DNA of 64,000 bases from Pseudochelatococcus sp047501465 (GCF_047501465.1 NZ_JAZDRL010000001.1:1-64000), one strand, 5' to 3'. Positions 29,775-39,565 are shown, counted from the stretch's first letter. A program made the numbers and translations. Notes: generated by a model not told the origin, from the letters alone.

Positions 29775-30440
29775 TTAGTTGTTCCGGTTGAGGAACTGAT
29801 AAGGGCTGGCAGCATCTTCGCGCACCACTGGTGCTTCTTTCGCATCAGGCAATGGCGCATTTCCTGCAGGCACACGATAGCCGGTTGGTGGTTGCGTCAA
29901 AGCTGAGCGAGCGGGTTCTTGTCCGTGCACGAGCGGAGGTTCGCGCCGTGGGGCATCGCCACGCAATTGGCGGGGATTTACAGGCCGGGCGCTGCAGGCA
30001 TCACCGTGACATGCATCGCTGTTTGCCTCGTGCGCACCACCACCACCTGCACGGCGGCCGCTACGAATTTCATCCGGGGATAGCACACGTGCTGCTTCCT
30101 TGTCGCGATTGTTTGGAACAGGTGCATTGGCCGCATCAATTGCTTTCTGACGTGCAGCGACGTCCGGGTCTGTTGGCCAGTTCGGGTGGCTTTCAGCCTT
30201 CGCAGCGCCTGTACGTGGCGCAGGAAGCGCACCATTTGGCGGCAGCACCAGCGGCGCCCGTTCGCGGTAATCAATACGCGGCGCTTCACCTTCAATGATG
30301 CCAAGCTTGCCAAGGACATCTTTCATGAAGACACCTGAGGTGTCGCTGTCCTGTGCGCGTGTGCCGGCTGCACTTATAAGCAAGGTGGTTGCAACTACGC
30401 TGACCAGAACACCGGCTTTCTTCAGATCCACGCGTGTCAT
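29775..30440 (-). CDS. Exported Pro/Ala-rich protein of unknown function
   Basis: A 221-residue protein with a clear signal peptide (KKAGVLVSVVATTLLISAAGTRAQ, cleavage after TRAQ). The mature part starts with a short conserved-looking block (GVFMKDVLGKLGIIEGEAP, YRERAPLVLPP), followed by low-complexity Pro/Ala/Arg-rich sequence with two cysteines (DACHGDAC). I recognise no domain. It lies between lspA and the M16 genes on the same strand, a position held by an unnamed secreted protein in many Hyphomicrobiales. A periplasmic or envelope role is the most that can be inferred. Confidence 0.75.
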   Translation of the reverse strand: MTRVDLKKAGVLVSVVATTLLISAAGTRAQDSDTSGVFMKDVLGKLGIIEGEAPRIDYRERAPLVLPPNGALPAPRTGAAKAESHPNWPTDPDVAARQKAIDAANAPVPNNRDKEAARVLSPDEIRSGRRAGGGGAHEANSDACHGDACSARPVNPRQLRGDAPRREPPLVHGQEPARSALTQPPTGYRVPAGNAPLPDAKEAPVVREDAASPYQFLNRNN

Positions 30441-30514
30441 ATCCTATCCCATCCCATCCAGTTGTGCCGTCAGAGCCACCATCGCGTTTGTTGACGGCGA
30501 ATTCGGGGCAAAGA

Positions 30515-31060
30515 TTATACTTCACCCGCATCTTTGTCAGGTGCATTCCGGTTCCGCCGTTCTACGACAAGCGAGTCATATATAAGACCAACGACGCCGA
30601 CAACAATGGCAGCGTCTGCGATATTAAAGACATACCAGCTGAAACCCGCGACGTGAAAATGCAGAAAATCCAGCACCGCGCCATAAACGCTGCGATCAAT
30701 TGCATTGCCAATGGCGCCGCCAAGGATCAAGCCAAGCGATATGCCGACAAGTATCGTCTTCGCCCGCCAGGCCCAGACAGCCAGTACGATAGCGGCAACT
30801 ATCGACACCCCGACAAGTAGCCATCGGCCCCACTCGCTATCCTGCTGAAGCAGGCCGTAAGAAACTCCCCGGTTCCACACCAGCACGATATTGAAGAAGG
30901 GCGTGACCTCTACCATTCCGCGCGCAGCAATGTCGAAGATGTAATAGACCCAGAGCTTTGATGCCTGATCAAGCAAAAGTGTAAATAGCGCCGCAAGAAT
31001 GCCGGCACGTTGTGCCGACATGTTGTTAGCTGGTTTGGGAATTGGCGTATGTATGTTCAT
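30515..31060 (-). CDS. lspA: Signal peptidase II (lipoprotein signal peptidase)
   Basis: A 181-residue inner-membrane aspartyl protease that cuts prolipoprotein signal peptides. It has four membrane helices, the motif LILGGAIGNAIDRSVYG with the first catalytic Asp and FNIADAAIVVG with the second, and NRGVSYGLL. The ATG at 31060 overlaps the ileS stop (ATGA), so translation is probably coupled. The ileS-lspA order is widespread in bacteria. A likely substrate is the lipoprotein encoded at 56.1 kb. Confidence 0.95.
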   Translation of the reverse strand: MNIHTPIPKPANNMSAQRAGILAALFTLLLDQASKLWVYYIFDIAARGMVEVTPFFNIVLVWNRGVSYGLLQQDSEWGRWLLVGVSIVAAIVLAVWAWRAKTILVGISLGLILGGAIGNAIDRSVYGAVLDFLHFHVAGFSWYVFNIADAAIVVGVVGLIYDSLVVERRNRNAPDKDAGEV

Positions 31061-34041
31061 GCGCGCGTGGCTGCATGAGCAGCATCCCATTCACGCAGTG
31101 CTGCAGCGTCGCGCAGGGTGACATCTGGATAATCAGCATCCGTGCCCACTTCAGGCAGTATCTTCCACGACCGGGCGCACTTACGTCCTTCAGCGCGCTC
31201 AAACACGACTGCAACGCCAGGCACTTCCTGTAGACGGAATGCTTCGGCCGGGCCTTCGCCCTTTTCAACATGAATTGCCGACGTAATGCAGATATCAGCA
31301 AAATCAAGGCCTTTCAGCACATGCAACATCGCATCGTCTGCGATAAAGACGCGCGGTGCGGCTTCAAGACTGGAGCCGATATTTTTAGCTGCACGTTCAA
31401 TTTCAAGTGCACCAGTCACAACGCGGCGAATATCGCGGATCTTCTCCCACTTTGCCTTGAGGGCATCATTGCGCCACGTCACCGGGATCTGCGGGAATTG
31501 CTCAAGATGCACCGAGCCGGTCTCAGACGGGAAACGTGAAAGCCATGCTTCTTCAGCTGTAAAGGCAAGGATTGGTGCAAGCCATACGCTAACCGTGCGG
31601 AATATCTGATCAATGACCGTCAGCACCGCATGGCGTGTCTTGCTGGACTGTGGATCGCAGTACAGCGTGTCCTTGCGGATATCGAAGTAGAACGCCGAAA
31701 GATCAGTATTCATAAATGCCGATAGCAAGGATACGATACGCTTGTAGTCAAAGTTGGCGTTTGCATTACGCACTTCTTCATCAAGCTCGGACAAGCGATG
31801 CAGGATTGCCTTTTCAAGCTCTGGCAGTGCATCGAAAGCAACCGTATTGGCAGGGTTGAAATGATGCAGCGAGCCCAGCATCCAGCGCATTGTGTTGCGC
31901 AGTTTGCGGTAGGTTTCAGCGAAGGTTTTAACGATTTCAGGGCCAATGCGCAGATCGTCCGAATAATCGGAGGCTGCAATCCACAAACGGAGAATATCTG
32001 CACCCGAAGTCTTGATAATGTCCTGCGGGGCGGTGACGTTACCCTTTGATTTCGACATTTTCTCGCCGCGCTCATCGAGCACGAAACCATGGGTCAAAAC
32101 GACATCATAAGGTGCGCGGTCACGGGTGCCGCAGCTTTCCAGCAGCGAAGAGTGGAACCAGCCGCGATGCTGATCCGAACCTTCCAGATACATCACGCGG
32201 TCCTTGCCGCCGTCGATGACACGGTTGGTTTTCAGGTCGTCGCGCACTTCGAGCGTGAAGGCATGGGTTGAGCCTGAATCGAACCATACGTCGAGGATAT
32301 CGGTTACGGGCGTCCAGGATGATGCATCATCGACCAACCCTTCAAGGAAGCGGCGCGGGTCAGCATTGAACCATGCGTCTGCGCCTTCAGCCTCGAAAGC
32401 TGCGGCAATACGGTTTGATAGTTCTTCGTTGTGCTCAAAGCCTACGCCGGGCGCGAGGTCGGTGACATTTCCTGCGCCATCTTCACGCACAAAAACAGCA
32501 ATTGGCACGCCCCATGCGCGCTGGCGCGATACGACCCAGTCTGGTCGGTTTGCAATCATGCCATTGATACGGTTCTCGCCCGATGCTGGCACCCATTGCG
32601 TATCGGTGATGGCCTTCAGTGCGCGTTCTCGCAAGGTGGTGCCATTGGGGCCTTCGATCGGCTTGTCCATGGCGATGAACCATTGCGGCGTATTACGATA
32701 GATCACCGGTGCCTTGGAGCGCCAGGAATGAGGATACTGGTGCTTCAACCGGTTACGGGCGATGATCGCATCGGCCTCGCGCAATGCGGTGATCACACGC
32801 TCGTTGGCATCGCCTTCCTTGCCTTTGTCATCGAACACGCGTGCACCTGCAAATAGTGGCACATGCGGATAATAAGCGCCATCCGGCCCAACCGTGTGGG
32901 GCAGCTCGTCCGTGCCTGCAGCTGCAAAGAGTGCGCGGTTGGCAAGATAGGCGAGATAGTCGTCCGCGCCGTGGCCGGGCGCTGTGTGCACGAAGCCAGT
33001 ACCGGCATCATCCGTGACATAATCAGTCGCAACAAGTGGCACGCCGAAATCATAGCCTTGGCCACGCAACGGATGTGCTGCCATGCGAATGGTGGACGGA
33101 TCAATCGCCCGCACCTTGCGGAATGTCGTGACACGGGCAGCCTTGAACAGGTTCTCAGCCAGTGCATCGGCGACCAGCAGTTTTGCACCCATTCGCACCC
33201 AGTTATCTTCAGGTGCGTCCATCACCTCATAGAGACCATAGGCAATGGTTTTTGAATAGGCGATGGCGCGATTGGCCGGGATTGTCCAGGGAGTCGTTGT
33301 CCAGATCACTATGCGTGCGTCTGCAAGGCCAGCGTCATCGGTGTCCGTGATCGGGAAGGCGACGAAGATGCTTTGCGATGTGTGCTCGTGATACTCAACC
33401 TCGGCCTCTGCCAGCGCAGTGCGCTCGACAACCGACCACATCACAGGCTTTGATCCGCGATACAGCTGGCCAGTGGCGGAGAACTTCATGATCTCGCGCG
33501 CAATCTGTGCTTCGGCAGGCAGTGCCATGGTCAGATAGGGGTGATCCCAATCGCCCACGACGCCGAGACGCTTGAATTCTTCGCGCTGTACATCAACCCA
33601 ATGTTCAGCAAAACTGCGGCATTCGCGGCGGAACTCGACGACTGGAACCTCGTCCTTATCCTTGCCTTTGGCGCGGTATTGCTCTTCGATCTTCCATTCG
33701 ATTGGCAGACCGTGGCAATCCCATCCGGGGACGTAGTTCGCGTCATGGCCAAGCATCGACTGCGAGCGCACAACCATATCCTTCAACACCTTGTTCAGCG
33801 CATGGCCGATATGGATGTTGCCGTTGGCATAGGGCGGGCCATCATGCAGCACGAAGCGCTTGCGGCCTTTGCCGGCATCGCGCATCTGGCGGTAAAGGTC
33901 GTTCTTCTCCCAACGTGCGAGGAGATCGGGTTCGCGCTGTGGCAAGCCTGCGCGCATCGGAAACTCGGTCTTGGGCAAAAACAGGGTTTCGGTGTAGTCG
34001 CGGCCTGAGGCTTCTGCGGCGGTCTTTTTCGTATCGGTCAT
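31057..34041 (-). CDS. ileS: Isoleucyl-tRNA synthetase
   Basis: A 994-residue class I synthetase. Class motifs are GNIHIGHALNK near residue 75 and EKMSKSKGN near residue 660; the editing domain (TTTPWTIPANRAIAY, TAPGHGADDYL) lies between. The C-terminal region carries KCARSWKILPEVG, in which the Zn-binding CxxC pattern of the E. coli enzyme is reduced to one Cys, so zinc binding at this site looks lost. It is followed by lspA through an ATGA overlap and preceded by a 303-base leader with a strong hairpin. Confidence 0.97.
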   Translation of the reverse strand: MTDTKKTAAEASGRDYTETLFLPKTEFPMRAGLPQREPDLLARWEKNDLYRQMRDAGKGRKRFVLHDGPPYANGNIHIGHALNKVLKDMVVRSQSMLGHDANYVPGWDCHGLPIEWKIEEQYRAKGKDKDEVPVVEFRRECRSFAEHWVDVQREEFKRLGVVGDWDHPYLTMALPAEAQIAREIMKFSATGQLYRGSKPVMWSVVERTALAEAEVEYHEHTSQSIFVAFPITDTDDAGLADARIVIWTTTPWTIPANRAIAYSKTIAYGLYEVMDAPEDNWVRMGAKLLVADALAENLFKAARVTTFRKVRAIDPSTIRMAAHPLRGQGYDFGVPLVATDYVTDDAGTGFVHTAPGHGADDYLAYLANRALFAAAGTDELPHTVGPDGAYYPHVPLFAGARVFDDKGKEGDANERVITALREADAIIARNRLKHQYPHSWRSKAPVIYRNTPQWFIAMDKPIEGPNGTTLRERALKAITDTQWVPASGENRINGMIANRPDWVVSRQRAWGVPIAVFVREDGAGNVTDLAPGVGFEHNEELSNRIAAAFEAEGADAWFNADPRRFLEGLVDDASSWTPVTDILDVWFDSGSTHAFTLEVRDDLKTNRVIDGGKDRVMYLEGSDQHRGWFHSSLLESCGTRDRAPYDVVLTHGFVLDERGEKMSKSKGNVTAPQDIIKTSGADILRLWIAASDYSDDLRIGPEIVKTFAETYRKLRNTMRWMLGSLHHFNPANTVAFDALPELEKAILHRLSELDEEVRNANANFDYKRIVSLLSAFMNTDLSAFYFDIRKDTLYCDPQSSKTRHAVLTVIDQIFRTVSVWLAPILAFTAEEAWLSRFPSETGSVHLEQFPQIPVTWRNDALKAKWEKIRDIRRVVTGALEIERAAKNIGSSLEAAPRVFIADDAMLHVLKGLDFADICITSAIHVEKGEGPAEAFRLQEVPGVAVVFERAEGRKCARSWKILPEVGTDADYPDVTLRDAAALREWDAAHAATRA

Positions 34042-34134
34042 GGGTCGGCAACGTCTCGATAATACGGCATGTGCCGTCTGGATGATGGATTATTGATTGC
34101 TCTAGGAGCTAAGGCGTTAGGACGTTCATCTACC

Positions 34135-34189
34135 CCCGGATCCGGCGCATGTTGCTGATAAGGAATGCAACATGGTAACCGGAGCCGGG
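34135..34189 (-). promoter_or_regulatory. Long two-part hairpin in the ileS leader
   Basis: An inner perfect 8-bp stem (CATGTTGC, 34148-34155, with 34167-34174, loop 11 bases) is flanked by an outer 11-bp GC-rich stem (34135-34145 with 34179-34189, one mismatch). It lies in the 303-base gap between ribF and ileS, read on the minus strand. It may end the ribF transcript or act in the ileS leader. There is no T run after it, and no T-box sequence was seen. Nothing else in 34042-34344 is recognisable. Confidence 0.5.
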
Positions 34190-34344
34190 CCTTTAATTCG
34201 CCCGCCGGTTATGCCGTTCCGATGCCATCGTATGACTGGCGTGAAAAAGCCATGGTGTTTCATGGTCAAACTTCTAGCAGTCCCCTACGCGGGACGCAAA
34301 GCAGAATATCAATTGCAGATATGCATGTGGATCATTCCACCGCA

Positions 34345-35373
34345 TCATCCCAGTAGCGAGATGCCATTCTGTGCCCGTGGCCGTGCTGCAATAGCGCGCG
34401 CGTCGGCGCTATCCTGATGCATTTGGGTGATCAGAGCATCGATATTATCGAATTTCATTTCTGGTCTCAGCCAGGCAAGAAACTCGATTGCCGGGCGCTT
34501 GCCATAGAGATCACCAGAAAAGTCAAATAGATGCACCTCGAAAAGTGCCGCGCCGTCATCAAACGTCGGTCTGCGCCCGAAACTTGCAACGCCATCACGG
34601 ATGATGCCATCAATCCGCGCCCGCACGGCATAGATGCCATGGCGCAGGCAGTTTTCAGAATCCAGCCGCATATTAGCTGTTGGATATCCTAATGTACGCC
34701 CGCGGGCATCGCCATGAATCACCTCGGATTGAACAATCCAGCGATAGCCGAGCAGATGATTGGCGGTGGCAATATCGCCCACTGACAATGCTTCGCGGAT
34801 GGCGCTGGATGAAACCGGGGTTTGCCCGTCTGCCACAGGCTCCACAATCTCGACAGGCAGATGATGTTCCCTGGCACGCTCGCGCAGAAATGCAGGCGAT
34901 CCCTCGCGGCCTTTGCCGAAGTGGAAATCATGCCCTACGACAACCCCCGATGCGCCATAACGGCTTACCAGCAGATCGTCGATAAACTGTGTCGCAGTGA
35001 GGCTGGCAAACGGTGCATCAAACGCAAACTCGATCACCCCATCCGCACCGAACGCCTGAATCACGGCGGCTTTGAGTGGTGCGGGTGTTATGCGAACCAT
35101 AGGCTGTGTGGGCGCAAAGAAGACGCGCGGATGCGGTTCGAATGTCAGCACGACGGCGGGTCTTCCCAACGAACGCGCCAGCTCATGCGCGGTGCGAATA
35201 ACAGCTTGATGGCCGCGATGTACGCCATCAAAATTACCGATGGCAATAACGGGACGCGCCAGCGCTTTCGGTAACGCAGAATAGCCCGCAATCACGGGGG
35301 AGGGCGCGAGCGCCAGATGCGGGCCGGGAAACGGGCCGGAGAGGAGATCAGTGCGCTGTTCAGGTGCGGTCAT
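34345..35373 (-). CDS. ribF: Bifunctional riboflavin kinase/FAD synthetase
   Basis: A 342-residue enzyme making FMN then FAD. The N-terminal adenylyltransferase half has IGNFDGVHRGHQ, LTFEPHPR and SSSAIREAL; the C-terminal kinase half has GRTLGYPTANM and the FEVHLFDFSGDLYG strand region. It is bracketed by a HAD hydrolase upstream (29-base gap) and ileS downstream, an order common in Hyphomicrobiales. It is cytosolic. The ATG start is not backed by a strong ribosome site. Confidence 0.95.
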   Translation of the reverse strand: MTAPEQRTDLLSGPFPGPHLALAPSPVIAGYSALPKALARPVIAIGNFDGVHRGHQAVIRTAHELARSLGRPAVVLTFEPHPRVFFAPTQPMVRITPAPLKAAVIQAFGADGVIEFAFDAPFASLTATQFIDDLLVSRYGASGVVVGHDFHFGKGREGSPAFLRERAREHHLPVEIVEPVADGQTPVSSSAIREALSVGDIATANHLLGYRWIVQSEVIHGDARGRTLGYPTANMRLDSENCLRHGIYAVRARIDGIIRDGVASFGRRPTFDDGAALFEVHLFDFSGDLYGKRPAIEFLAWLRPEMKFDNIDALITQMHQDSADARAIAARPRAQNGISLLG

Positions 35374-35402
35374 GGTGTTTCGGTGCAGATTGCGTCAGAT
35401 GT

Positions 35403-36278
35403 CTACCAGACAAGCCGTTCTATGGCCATTGTCGGTGCTGCTGGATGAGCGGCGAGCCAGTCGCCCAGTTGCCCGTCATCAATATTGCCTTGAGCATCGA
35501 GCGCCTCATTGGCATGTATGCCGCGCGCGACGAAGAGCGAATCAAAACCCGCATCGGCCGCGCCAACGATATCGGTCCGCATGGCATCACCAATCGCAAG
35601 CACGCGCTTTGGTGGCGAGCCGCGCAAGCTTGCCGCTATATCGATAGCGCGCTTGTAAATCGGTGCATGTGGTTTGCCAGCATAGATTGCATGGCCACTG
35701 ATTTTTTCATAGGCATCAGCAATAGCCCCAGCGCAATAAAGCAGCTGATCGCCCCGTTCCACTACAAGATCGGGATTGGCGCATACCATTGGCAGCTGGC
35801 GTGCGGCCATTGCTTGCAGGCTTTCAGCATAATCGGCCGGGGTTTCGTTATCATCATCGAAGAGTCCTGTGCAGACTACGTAGGCTGCTTCTTCGAGCGT
35901 AGTCAGCGGAGCGTCCAGCCCTTCAAAAACGGGCAGATCGCGTTCTGGTCCAAGGTGGTAGACGGGTTGGCCAGCCCGTGCGGCGATTTCCCCGCGTGTG
36001 ACATCCCCTGATGTAACGATAGCATCATAGGCATCACGGCGGGCATTCATGCGCTCAAGCAGCACGCGTATCACACCATGAGGGCGCGGTGCGTTGGTGA
36101 GCAGCACGACAGTGCCGCCTTGGGCACGAAACCTTGCCAGCGCATCGCCTGCTTCCGGAAAGGCCGCAATGCCATCATGCAGCACGCCCCATACGTCGCA
36201 TAATAAAACGTCATAACGATCAGCAATGCCGGCAATGCCGGTGATGGTTTGTGTAGCTTTGTCGATGATTGACGTCAT
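35403..36278 (-). CDS. HAD-superfamily class IIA hydrolase (TIGR01459 type)
   Basis: A 291-residue NagD-like phosphatase. Motif I reads DVLLCDVWGVLHDG, where the first Asp is the nucleophile; motif II is VVLLTNAPRP; the Lys of motif III lies in IYAGKPHAPIY; and motif IV is VLAIGDAMRTDIVGA. The class IIA cap lies between motifs II and III. The substrate is unknown, but its fixed place beside ribF raises the possibility of a flavin-nucleotide phosphatase (inference). ATG 36278 is preferred over an upstream start at 36356 because the latter lengthens the protein by 26 unlike residues. It is cytosolic. Confidence 0.88.
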   Translation of the reverse strand: MTSIIDKATQTITGIAGIADRYDVLLCDVWGVLHDGIAAFPEAGDALARFRAQGGTVVLLTNAPRPHGVIRVLLERMNARRDAYDAIVTSGDVTRGEIAARAGQPVYHLGPERDLPVFEGLDAPLTTLEEAAYVVCTGLFDDDNETPADYAESLQAMAARQLPMVCANPDLVVERGDQLLYCAGAIADAYEKISGHAIYAGKPHAPIYKRAIDIAASLRGSPPKRVLAIGDAMRTDIVGAADAGFDSLFVARGIHANEALDAQGNIDDGQLGDWLAAHPAAPTMAIERLVW

Positions 36279-36520
36279 GATGACAGGCCATTCCTTAAAG
36301 CGTGTTGCTGAGCGGACAAAAAATCGCTCAAAACTCCCCTTGGCGCTACAGGTCATCGGGCATGTCTGTCAAGACCATGGGTTATTGGCAGCCAGCTGTG
36401 CGGCACTGCTCACAGATATGTTATCCGCTGCTTCCCATTGGCGATGGCTTGCGTAATACCTATTTATAGGATGGCTTATCGACAGGGCTGTCGTGGTCAG
36501 GCTTTGAGGAGGACAGCGAC

Positions 36521-37213
36521 GTGAATCCGCAAGAACGTGACATCATCAATGGAATTTTCGACCGATTAAAGCAGGCCGAAGGCCAGCCGCGTGATGCCGA
36601 TGTTGAAGCGCTTATCGATGAACGATTAAGAGCGCAGCCGGGTGCGGCATATTTTCTTGCGCAGATTGTGCATGTTCAGGAGCAGGCGCTAGCTAATCTC
36701 AATGACCGCGTGAATGCGCTTGAAGCTGAAGTGGCGCAGGCAAAAGCAGCTCCTGCCGCTGGCGGTGGTTTTCTGGCAAGCCTCTTCGGCGCCTCGACGC
36801 CGCCCAATCAGCAGTTACCGAAGGCAACTTCTTCCGGTCGTCCGCTGCCGCAGCAGGGTAACAGGGGGCCTTGGAACGCACAGTCTCAATCACAGCAGCC
36901 TCAAGCGGCGGGGCCATGGGGTAATCGTGGTGGTGCGAGCGGCGGATTTCTGGCGACGGCTATGACCACAGCTGCAGGTGTTGCAGGTGGCATGATGCTG
37001 GGGAGCGCTCTCACCAACGCTTTTGGGCTGAATGGTGGGGCAGATAAATCTGCAAGTGATCAGGCTGCGTCCGCTAACCAAGCCACAGCTGAACCAGCAG
37101 CTCAGGATACTGCCGATGCTTCATACGCTGACCCGACTTATCAGGAAGCCACCTACGATGAAGGCCTGGATGGTGGATTCGATGATTTTGGTGGTGGCGA
37201 TGACTGGATCTGA
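36521..37213 (+). CDS. DUF2076-family protein
   Basis: A 230-residue protein starting at GTG 36521, which has GAGGAGGA eight bases upstream. The N-terminal 75 residues form the DUF2076 helical unit (MNPQERDIINGIFDRLKQAE, AYFLAQIVHVQEQAL) with a coiled-coil part. A Gly/Pro/Gln-rich linker and a Gly/Ala hydrophobic stretch (FLATAMTTAAGVAGGMMLGSAL) follow, and the tail is rich in Asp and Gly, ending in aromatic residues (GGFDDFGGGDDWI). The family is annotated as a possible periplasmic sensor but has no proven role. A hairpin terminator follows directly. Confidence 0.85.
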   Translation: MNPQERDIINGIFDRLKQAEGQPRDADVEALIDERLRAQPGAAYFLAQIVHVQEQALANLNDRVNALEAEVAQAKAAPAAGGGFLASLFGASTPPNQQLPKATSSGRPLPQQGNRGPWNAQSQSQQPQAAGPWGNRGGASGGFLATAMTTAAGVAGGMMLGSALTNAFGLNGGADKSASDQAASANQATAEPAAQDTADASYADPTYQEATYDEGLDGGFDDFGGGDDWI

Positions 37214-37238
37214 TTTCCAGCAACATCGTTAGATTAAC

Positions 37239-37270
37239 GAGAACGCCCCGACATATATCGGGGCGTTCTC
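37239..37270. terminator. Bidirectional terminator between the DUF2076 and ABC-transporter genes
   Basis: A perfect 13-bp stem (37239-37251 with 37258-37270) with a six-base loop lies 26 bases after the DUF2076 stop and 3 bases before the stop of the convergent ABC gene. The sequence after it on both strands is AT-rich (ATTTAT on plus). It probably serves both genes. Confidence 0.75.
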
Positions 37271-37272
37271 AT

Positions 37273-39066
37273 TTATGCTGGTACCAACGCCATATCGTCA
37301 GCAACGCCTGTTGCCGAGAGTGCAACACGACGATCGTGGAAGGCATCAAGTGTAGAACGGTGCCCGATGGAAACGATTGTCGTATCGGGCAATGCGGTCG
37401 TAAGCAGGGCATAGATAGCGCGCTCTGTCGGCTCATCCAGCGCAGCTGTTGCTTCGTCCAGCAGAAGCCAGTCCGGCCGGGCAAGCAGAGCGCGGGCGAT
37501 GGCCAGGCGTTGCTGTTCACCGAGCGAAAGTGTCTGCCCCCAAGGTGCATCATCATCCAGCTTGGCGACCAACTGCGGCAAGCGCACAGCCTCCAGCGCT
37601 TGTTCGACATCCTGTCGGTCAAAAGCAGTTGCTGCAGATGGATATGTCACTGCGCCAATCAAAGGTCCCATGGGAATATAGGGCCGCTGCGGCAATAGCA
37701 TAATGCGCTGATCTTCGGGCAGTGTGATCGTGCCTGCGGCAAATGGCCAGATACCCGCAATTGCCCGAAACATTGTCGATTTGCCTATACCAGAGGGGCC
37801 TGTCACCAGAGTGCGTTCACCATTCCTGAATGTCAGCTGTGGAAGGCTCAGCACGGTGCGCCCCGACGGGATACGTAAATCCAGACCGGAAATGGCGATA
37901 TCGCCCATTTTTCCATGCGCTTGCGGCACAAGTGCATTTGTGGTCGCCGCGCCGGGTTGCGCATCCAGTGCATGTGAGGCGTTGATTGCATCCTCAAAGC
38001 TCGCAAGACGATCTACCACGGCCTTATAATCTGCAAACGAGGTATAGGCCGAAATGAAGAACGTAAGCGCGCTTTGCACCCGCGTAAATGCATCGACAGT
38101 TTGCATCATCTGGCCCAGGGTGATCTGGCGTGAGAAAAGATAAGGCGCAGTGAACAGGTAGGGCACAACATTACTGGCCTGAAAGAAAGAGGCAGTGAAG
38201 AGTGTCAGCTTTTTCTGTCGGCTAAGGATCGTCATGTAGTTATCGACGATCCGTTTAAAGCGCGTTCCCAAACGCCCTTTCTCGGCTTCCTCACCTGAGA
38301 GTAATGCAATCTGCTCGCCATATTCTCGCAGGCGTGCGAGAGAAAAGCGAAAGTCAGCTTCGTAACGCTGCTGTTGAAAGCTAAGTGCAATCAGCGGTTT
38401 ACCGATGAGATGCGTGAGCCAAGTACCTATGACGGCATAGGCCAAGGCCACCCAAAGCAGAAGTCCTGGTACAGGTATGTCTGTGCCAGGCAGTGTGAAA
38501 TTTGCAGAAAGCGACCACAGAATCGCGGCAAAAGACGCCAGCGTCGCCACTTGGGATAGCAGCCCCAGGCTCAACACGCGCGTGTTGGAGATAAACAGAT
38601 TGATATCTTCAGAAATACGCTGGTCGGGGTTATCGGCCTCTGAGCTCAATAGCAGCATCTTGTAATGCGCACTGCCAGCAAGCCACTTGTTTATATAACG
38701 ATGTGTCATCCAGCGTCGCCAGCGGATGTGGAACACATACTGTATAACAATTTCAAGAATGGCCACAGAAACCCAGACTGCTGCAAGCGGGCAGAATATA
38801 AACAGCAATTGATTCCAGAAGGCTTCGGCATTCATTTCCTGGAGGGAATTATACATATCCCGTGAAAAGTAGCTGAGGCGCACTATCAGCCCCACCTGAA
38901 ACAGATTAATCAGAATCAGCGTGATGAAAAAGCTGATACCGATCCATCGCTCCTGCAACCTTACGGGGCCGATAAGCGGTAATTTCAAAGTGCCTATATC
39001 GCGTGATGTGGCGTACGGCTTGATTAAACGCCAGATCGTTAGAAGCGCCAGCTTCAATCCATGCAT
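37273..39066 (-). CDS. ABC transporter, fused membrane and ATPase domains (ABCD/SbmA-BacA-like type)
   Basis: A 597-residue half-transporter. Residues 1-350 hold about six membrane helices with the ABC_membrane_2 pattern (RWIGISFFITLILINLF, WRRWMTHRYINKWL, NPDQRISEDI). The C-terminal ATPase has Walker A GPSGIGKST, Q loop LLPQRPYIP, signature LSLGEQQRLA and Walker B WLLLDEATAALDE, with the switch His in GHRS. The NPDQRI block places it with YddA/BclA-type exporters or importers, which are related to SbmA/BacA and peroxisomal ABCD proteins. The likely cargo is peptide or acyl-CoA-like, but this is unknown. It stands alone. Confidence 0.9.
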   Translation of the reverse strand: MHGLKLALLTIWRLIKPYATSRDIGTLKLPLIGPVRLQERWIGISFFITLILINLFQVGLIVRLSYFSRDMYNSLQEMNAEAFWNQLLFIFCPLAAVWVSVAILEIVIQYVFHIRWRRWMTHRYINKWLAGSAHYKMLLLSSEADNPDQRISEDINLFISNTRVLSLGLLSQVATLASFAAILWSLSANFTLPGTDIPVPGLLLWVALAYAVIGTWLTHLIGKPLIALSFQQQRYEADFRFSLARLREYGEQIALLSGEEAEKGRLGTRFKRIVDNYMTILSRQKKLTLFTASFFQASNVVPYLFTAPYLFSRQITLGQMMQTVDAFTRVQSALTFFISAYTSFADYKAVVDRLASFEDAINASHALDAQPGAATTNALVPQAHGKMGDIAISGLDLRIPSGRTVLSLPQLTFRNGERTLVTGPSGIGKSTMFRAIAGIWPFAAGTITLPEDQRIMLLPQRPYIPMGPLIGAVTYPSAATAFDRQDVEQALEAVRLPQLVAKLDDDAPWGQTLSLGEQQRLAIARALLARPDWLLLDEATAALDEPTERAIYALLTTALPDTTIVSIGHRSTLDAFHDRRVALSATGVADDMALVPA

Positions 39067-39102
39067 GAGAACGCTTCTCTCTCAAATGATAGTGCGAGGG
39101 TA

Positions 39103-39339
39103 TCAGAAAGCTTTGAAGGCGATGATGGTACGCGTGTCGGCTATGCCAGGAATGGTTTGCACCTTATTGCCAACGAAGTGTCCAATATCAACGGTCATGT
39201 CGACATGGAATTTGGCGAGGATGTCATAATCACCGGCGATAGAGTAGATCTCCGATGCAATTTCCCGATCCGCCAAAGCGCTGGCTACAGCATATGTCTG
39301 TCCCAGCTGGCATTTGATCTCAACAAAGAAGGTCTGCAT
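39103..39339 (-). CDS. Stand-alone Lrp/AsnC effector-binding (RAM) domain protein
   Basis: A 78-residue protein that is only the ligand-binding half of Lrp/AsnC regulators; there is no helix-turn-helix. It has the ferredoxin-like betaalphabeta pattern with SIAGDYDILAKFHV and GHFVGNKVQTIPGIADTRT, where the GDYD and the Gly turn are the usual amino-acid-binding sites. AAAGG lies ten bases before the ATG. Such proteins may form decamers and bind amino acids or modify partner regulators. It lies 36 bases downstream of the ABC gene's start region, on the same strand, with 226 gene-free bases to the next gene. Confidence 0.85.
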   Translation of the reverse strand: MQTFFVEIKCQLGQTYAVASALADREIASEIYSIAGDYDILAKFHVDMTVDIGHFVGNKVQTIPGIADTRTIIAFKAF

Positions 39340-39565
39340 TGCTTGAGCCTTTCACCAGAGGTCTGCTGTCGTGCCGCCAGATCGCCGGATATGGCAATTG
39401 CTGCAAGCCACATTTAGCAGTGTGTATACGGCTTGTTCTGGAAAGAAAAGGGGCCTGAAATTAATTATTGCAAGTTCTGCGCAGCCCTCGTCAAGGCCCA
39501 GGTTGATGGATATGTTCCCGGCGTTCTCAATTAATCAATTGCACCTGGTTTGCAGGGGATCCACG

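Noticed and set aside
34085..34344. T-box riboswitch before ileS
   Set aside because: No T-box sequence or specifier loop; T-boxes are also not expected in Alphaproteobacteria.
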